Shown here in pieces: positions 61,774 through 64,000 of a stretch of DNA of 64,000 nt (position 1 is the stretch's first letter; the number at the start of each line of letters is the position of its first letter). The notes beneath the pieces are model-generated. The model did no database searches. It had not been told where the DNA came from and saw only the letters and a program-made list of their open reading frames with translations. A program made the position numbers and the translations under genes. This DNA is from Mycolicibacterium austroafricanum (GTDB lineage Bacteria > Actinomycetota > Actinomycetes > Mycobacteriales > Mycobacteriaceae), in NCBI RefSeq assembly GCF_902705885.1, contig NZ_CACSIP010000075.1, forward strand, positions 27,604 to 91,603. Reading direction: 5' to 3'.

Positions 61774-62886
61774 TCAACCGCCGTAGCCACCGGTGGGCGA
61801 CCGACGTTCCCACCCTCCCCAGGTACCCACGTAATACGGCCCCGGGTTCCCGGCTGTCTCGTAGTAGCCCTGCGGGTCGAACACGGCCGTGTCGGGGAAT
61901 CGCCAGGGCGTCCCGACGCCTGTGGAGATGCCGGAGATGCGAATCGCCCCCATGAAGAGGAAGTAGACGAAGACGTATACGACGCTGAATACCAGCACCG
62001 ACATCGCGAACGCACCGAGGTTGGGCCGGCCGCGGAAAATCTTGAAACGCAATGCAAACGTCTCGCCCCACGTTTGATTCTGATCGTTGACCCACATTAG
62101 GGGCGCGGTTGGAGCGATGACCAAACCGAACAGCACCGCTTCCCAGATCAGCGGAAATTGCCACGGCTCCCCCACGAAGATCGAGCCGAACGGAACTACC
62201 TGGGCGTAGCTATAGATTCCCGCCCGCACCATCAAGGCCTCCGCCACAGCGTCGAAGACGATGCAGATCGGAATCGACATTGCCAGCAGCGCCAGCCGGG
62301 GTCTGCGGACCAGAAAGGCGGAGGGGGCGGCGCGCTGCGCCAACCGCTTGTACAACGCCAGCGTGAACCACGCAGGGATCAGGAAGAACCCGGCGTAAGC
62401 CCAGATCGCCACCCACGGTTGAACGGTCGGTTCCAGATTGATCCATGGCCAGTCGACATCGAAGTGGAACATACGTGGGTCGTAACTGGTATACCCTGCC
62501 CAATTCATGAGCGGGTCCCACACCGACACCACTGTGATCGCGGCGACCATGATCAGCAACGGCGAAGCCTTGCCGCGCTTGCGCGTCTGGTAGATGGCGA
62601 TCGACCACATGGCAACAAAGCCCGCGATCGCCACGAGCTCGAAGTAGAAGTACCAGTTCGAAACTCCGAGGAACTGCGTCCGTTCGGGTACGTGACTGCC
62701 CGGCGGACGCCCGATGCGCGTGCCCTCGACACTTCTGCCCGAAGTCACGAAGGCGAAAACCAATGCCGTGCAGCCTAAAACGACCAGCAGCCAACGAACC
62801 ATTCGTGGGCGCAGCGCTCCCGGCTCCCAGCCGACCGGTGGCCGCTTCGGCTCCCGAGAGCCAACAACAGCGTTTATCTGCGTCAT
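61774..62886 (-). CDS. AveC-family (spirocyclase-like) membrane protein
   Basis: A 370-aa polytopic protein with about seven helices: residues 30-50, 78-98, 115-133, 165-185, 205-228, 250-272 and 295-318. Family-like stretches include VSVWDPLMNWAGYTSYDPRM, WVAIWAYAGFFLIPAWF and PLIWEAVLFGLVIAPTAPLMW. AveC of Streptomyces avermitilis acts in avermectin spiroketal formation. Mycobacterial relatives are abundant and uncharacterised. The start at ATG 62886 has a weak SD. Linkage to a MoxR-VWA pair suggests it is an enzyme needing such activation. Confidence 0.72.
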   Translation of the reverse strand: MTQINAVVGSREPKRPPVGWEPGALRPRMVRWLLVVLGCTALVFAFVTSGRSVEGTRIGRPPGSHVPERTQFLGVSNWYFYFELVAIAGFVAMWSIAIYQTRKRGKASPLLIMVAAITVVSVWDPLMNWAGYTSYDPRMFHFDVDWPWINLEPTVQPWVAIWAYAGFFLIPAWFTLALYKRLAQRAAPSAFLVRRPRLALLAMSIPICIVFDAVAEALMVRAGIYSYAQVVPFGSIFVGEPWQFPLIWEAVLFGLVIAPTAPLMWVNDQNQTWGETFALRFKIFRGRPNLGAFAMSVLVFSVVYVFVYFLFMGAIRISGISTGVGTPWRFPDTAVFDPQGYYETAGNPGPYYVGTWGGWERRSPTGGYGG

Positions 62887-63058
62887 ATCTGAACCACATT
62901 TCCATCGTCGATGATGTTGCGGCATCGGAGATCTCACGGCTGAAGCGCAGCCTCCGCGTTTTGTCAGCGGTGCTGACATTACGGCGTGACCGAACCGAGG
63001 TCAATAGAGTGACGAGATTCATAGGGGCGCAGTTGCCGTCGGGGAGAAGCGGCCCGTT

Positions 63059-63691
63059 CTATGGGGTGCGCGGCAAAGACACAGCGCCATGCAGTATGAG
63101 GTGCGTCAAACTGCTAATAAGTTGGTTCTCCGACGGTTCCGGATCGTCATCCGAAGCGAACAGATCCGGTAACAATGCCGAACTGATGATCAGACCGGAC
63201 ACCAATCGCATCATCAGACTCGCCTCGGCCAACGACCATGATTGTCGCCGCGCTTCCTCGTCTACCAGATGTTGCAGACTGGTGAACACAGGGCCGAAGA
63301 TCGAATCCGCGTCTGAGGAATTCTGGTCCGCCCGTAACGCAAGGAGGTCTATCAGCGGCCGTCGATACTGGCGCACCAACGCCCGCAGTTCCCGCACGTA
63401 TGCGGGAATGATGTCGTCGAGCTCGTAATTCTGTCGCCCAAGGATGGACCAACGCTCGGCGTACGCATCCAGGACTTCTTCCATCGCCGTCTCGACTGCT
63501 GCGGCGAGAAGGGCATCCTTTCCGCCGTAGTGGCGGAAGATCAACTTCTCCGCCACGTCGGCGCGGGCGGCGATGTCCCGCGTCCCGGTGCCGTCATAGC
63601 CACGTTGACTGAACAACGTAATTGCGGCTTCCTCCAGACGCCGGCGACTCTCCTCCGCTGTACGACGCGGTGTCGTGCTCCGAGGCGCCAC
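63059..63691 (-). CDS. TetR-family regulator
   Basis: A 210-aa repressor: RRRLEEAAITLFSQRGYDGT, IAARADVAEKLIFRHYGGKDAL in the HTH, then an all-helical ligand domain ending SLTHLILHGAVSL. The GTG start at 63691 gives a basic N-tail. It is on the same strand, 172 nt upstream of the AveC module, and probably controls it. No convincing palindrome was found in the gap 62887-63058. Confidence 0.84.
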   Translation of the reverse strand: MAPRSTTPRRTAEESRRRLEEAAITLFSQRGYDGTGTRDIAARADVAEKLIFRHYGGKDALLAAAVETAMEEVLDAYAERWSILGRQNYELDDIIPAYVRELRALVRQYRRPLIDLLALRADQNSSDADSIFGPVFTSLQHLVDEEARRQSWSLAEASLMMRLVSGLIISSALLPDLFASDDDPEPSENQLISSLTHLILHGAVSLPRTP

Positions 63692-64000
63692 GACCGGACC
63701 TCCCCTGGATCGGGAATGAATCGACGCCAGACTTTGACGATGCCGGCACGATCATACCGATGCGGGTCGCCCGCATTGTTCACCGGGAATCACTGCCACT
63801 CGTCGCGCGGCATCACCCCAACCCCACCTCCTTGGCCAGCCGTCCGGCATTCGCCCGGCCAAGTGGGGTTCGGCCGCTGCTTCGAGTGGACGTCGGCTGT
63901 ATCAGCACTGCTCACGGGGTTCGTTGCGAGAGCTAGCCGCATACTGGAGCGCAGGCTCGGATCGCGGACGCTACCTCACCATCACCATTCCACCGTCTGC
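63692..64000. other. Right-edge stretch without a supported gene
   Basis: No frame here shows a motif, SD and codon bias together. A minus-strand gene could end near 63968, but only a few codons would be visible. Left unassigned. Confidence 0.3.

Noticed and set aside
1..64000. tRNA, rRNA or replication-origin features
   Set aside because: No cloverleaf-like segment with a T-loop, no rRNA sequence and no DnaA-box cluster were recognised by eye.

Overview
The window is high-GC actinobacterial DNA with frequent GTG/TTG starts and many 4-nt start/stop overlaps. The gene set points to a pigmented, probably fast-growing Mycobacteriaceae member (Mycolicibacterium-like): a glycosylated aromatic carotenoid cluster, an Arr-type rifampin ADP-ribosyltransferase, the atypical TopoN/TopoM-like type II topoisomerase pair, deazaflavin- and F420-type oxidoreductases, an AveC-like spirocyclase and a SigH-like ECF sigma factor. 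The genus is inferred; no rRNA or tRNA gene was found.

Layout. (1) 1-10.7 kb, carotenoid region: BrkB membrane protein, CDP-alcohol phosphatidyltransferase, CrtI-like desaturase and GT2 glycosyltransferase, divergent from CruF-like hydratase and CrtU-like ring desaturase/methylase; then DedA, an acyltransferase-3 and an FAD lycopene cyclase. Together these would make a beta/phi-ring monocyclic carotenoid that is hydrated, glycosylated and perhaps acylated. (2) 10.7-30.5 kb, mostly chromosomal backbone: OmpR-type two-component system, SigH-like sigma factor, two penicillin-recognising-fold proteins, a coiled-coil/M15-like secreted protein, a frameshifted DUF2786 gene, the gyrase-like pair, arr, secreted DUF1906/DUF4174/CIA30 proteins, DUF5996, a methyltransferase and an SGNH hydrolase. 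(3) 30.5-42.9 kb, regulator/redox island: GlxA-, TetR- and MocR-type regulators, most divergent from an oxidoreductase (MDR, SDR, F420-type), with readable palindromic operators. (4) 42.9-46.6 kb, scrambled accessory segment: a broken FAD monooxygenase, a truncated MDR gene, a lower-GC Tat-lipoprotein amidohydrolase, and three copies of a ~180-220 bp structured leader element. (5) 46.6-52.1 kb, tight six-gene operon: His-rich secreted/membrane proteins plus a NarL-type sensor kinase/regulator. (6) 52.1-59.2 kb, catabolic/redox genes: YceI with a truncated azoreductase, MarR with twin operators and an MDR, SDRs, an IS256-like remnant, and an XRE-TetR fusion divergent from an acyl-CoA dehydrogenase. 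(7) 59.2-63.7 kb: AveC-like protein, CbbQ/NorQ ATPase and NorD-like VWA protein, with a TetR gene upstream.

Most interesting. The three-copy leader element (43851-44072, 44845-45028, 46449-46668) ends in a Shine-Dalgarno and GTG start, carries an upstream complementary anti-SD and several hairpins, and precedes three unrelated genes; I read it as a candidate cis-regulatory RNA or cassette-like element. The adjacent His-rich operon with its own two-component system and the AveC-CbbQ-VWA module are the next best candidates for undescribed systems.
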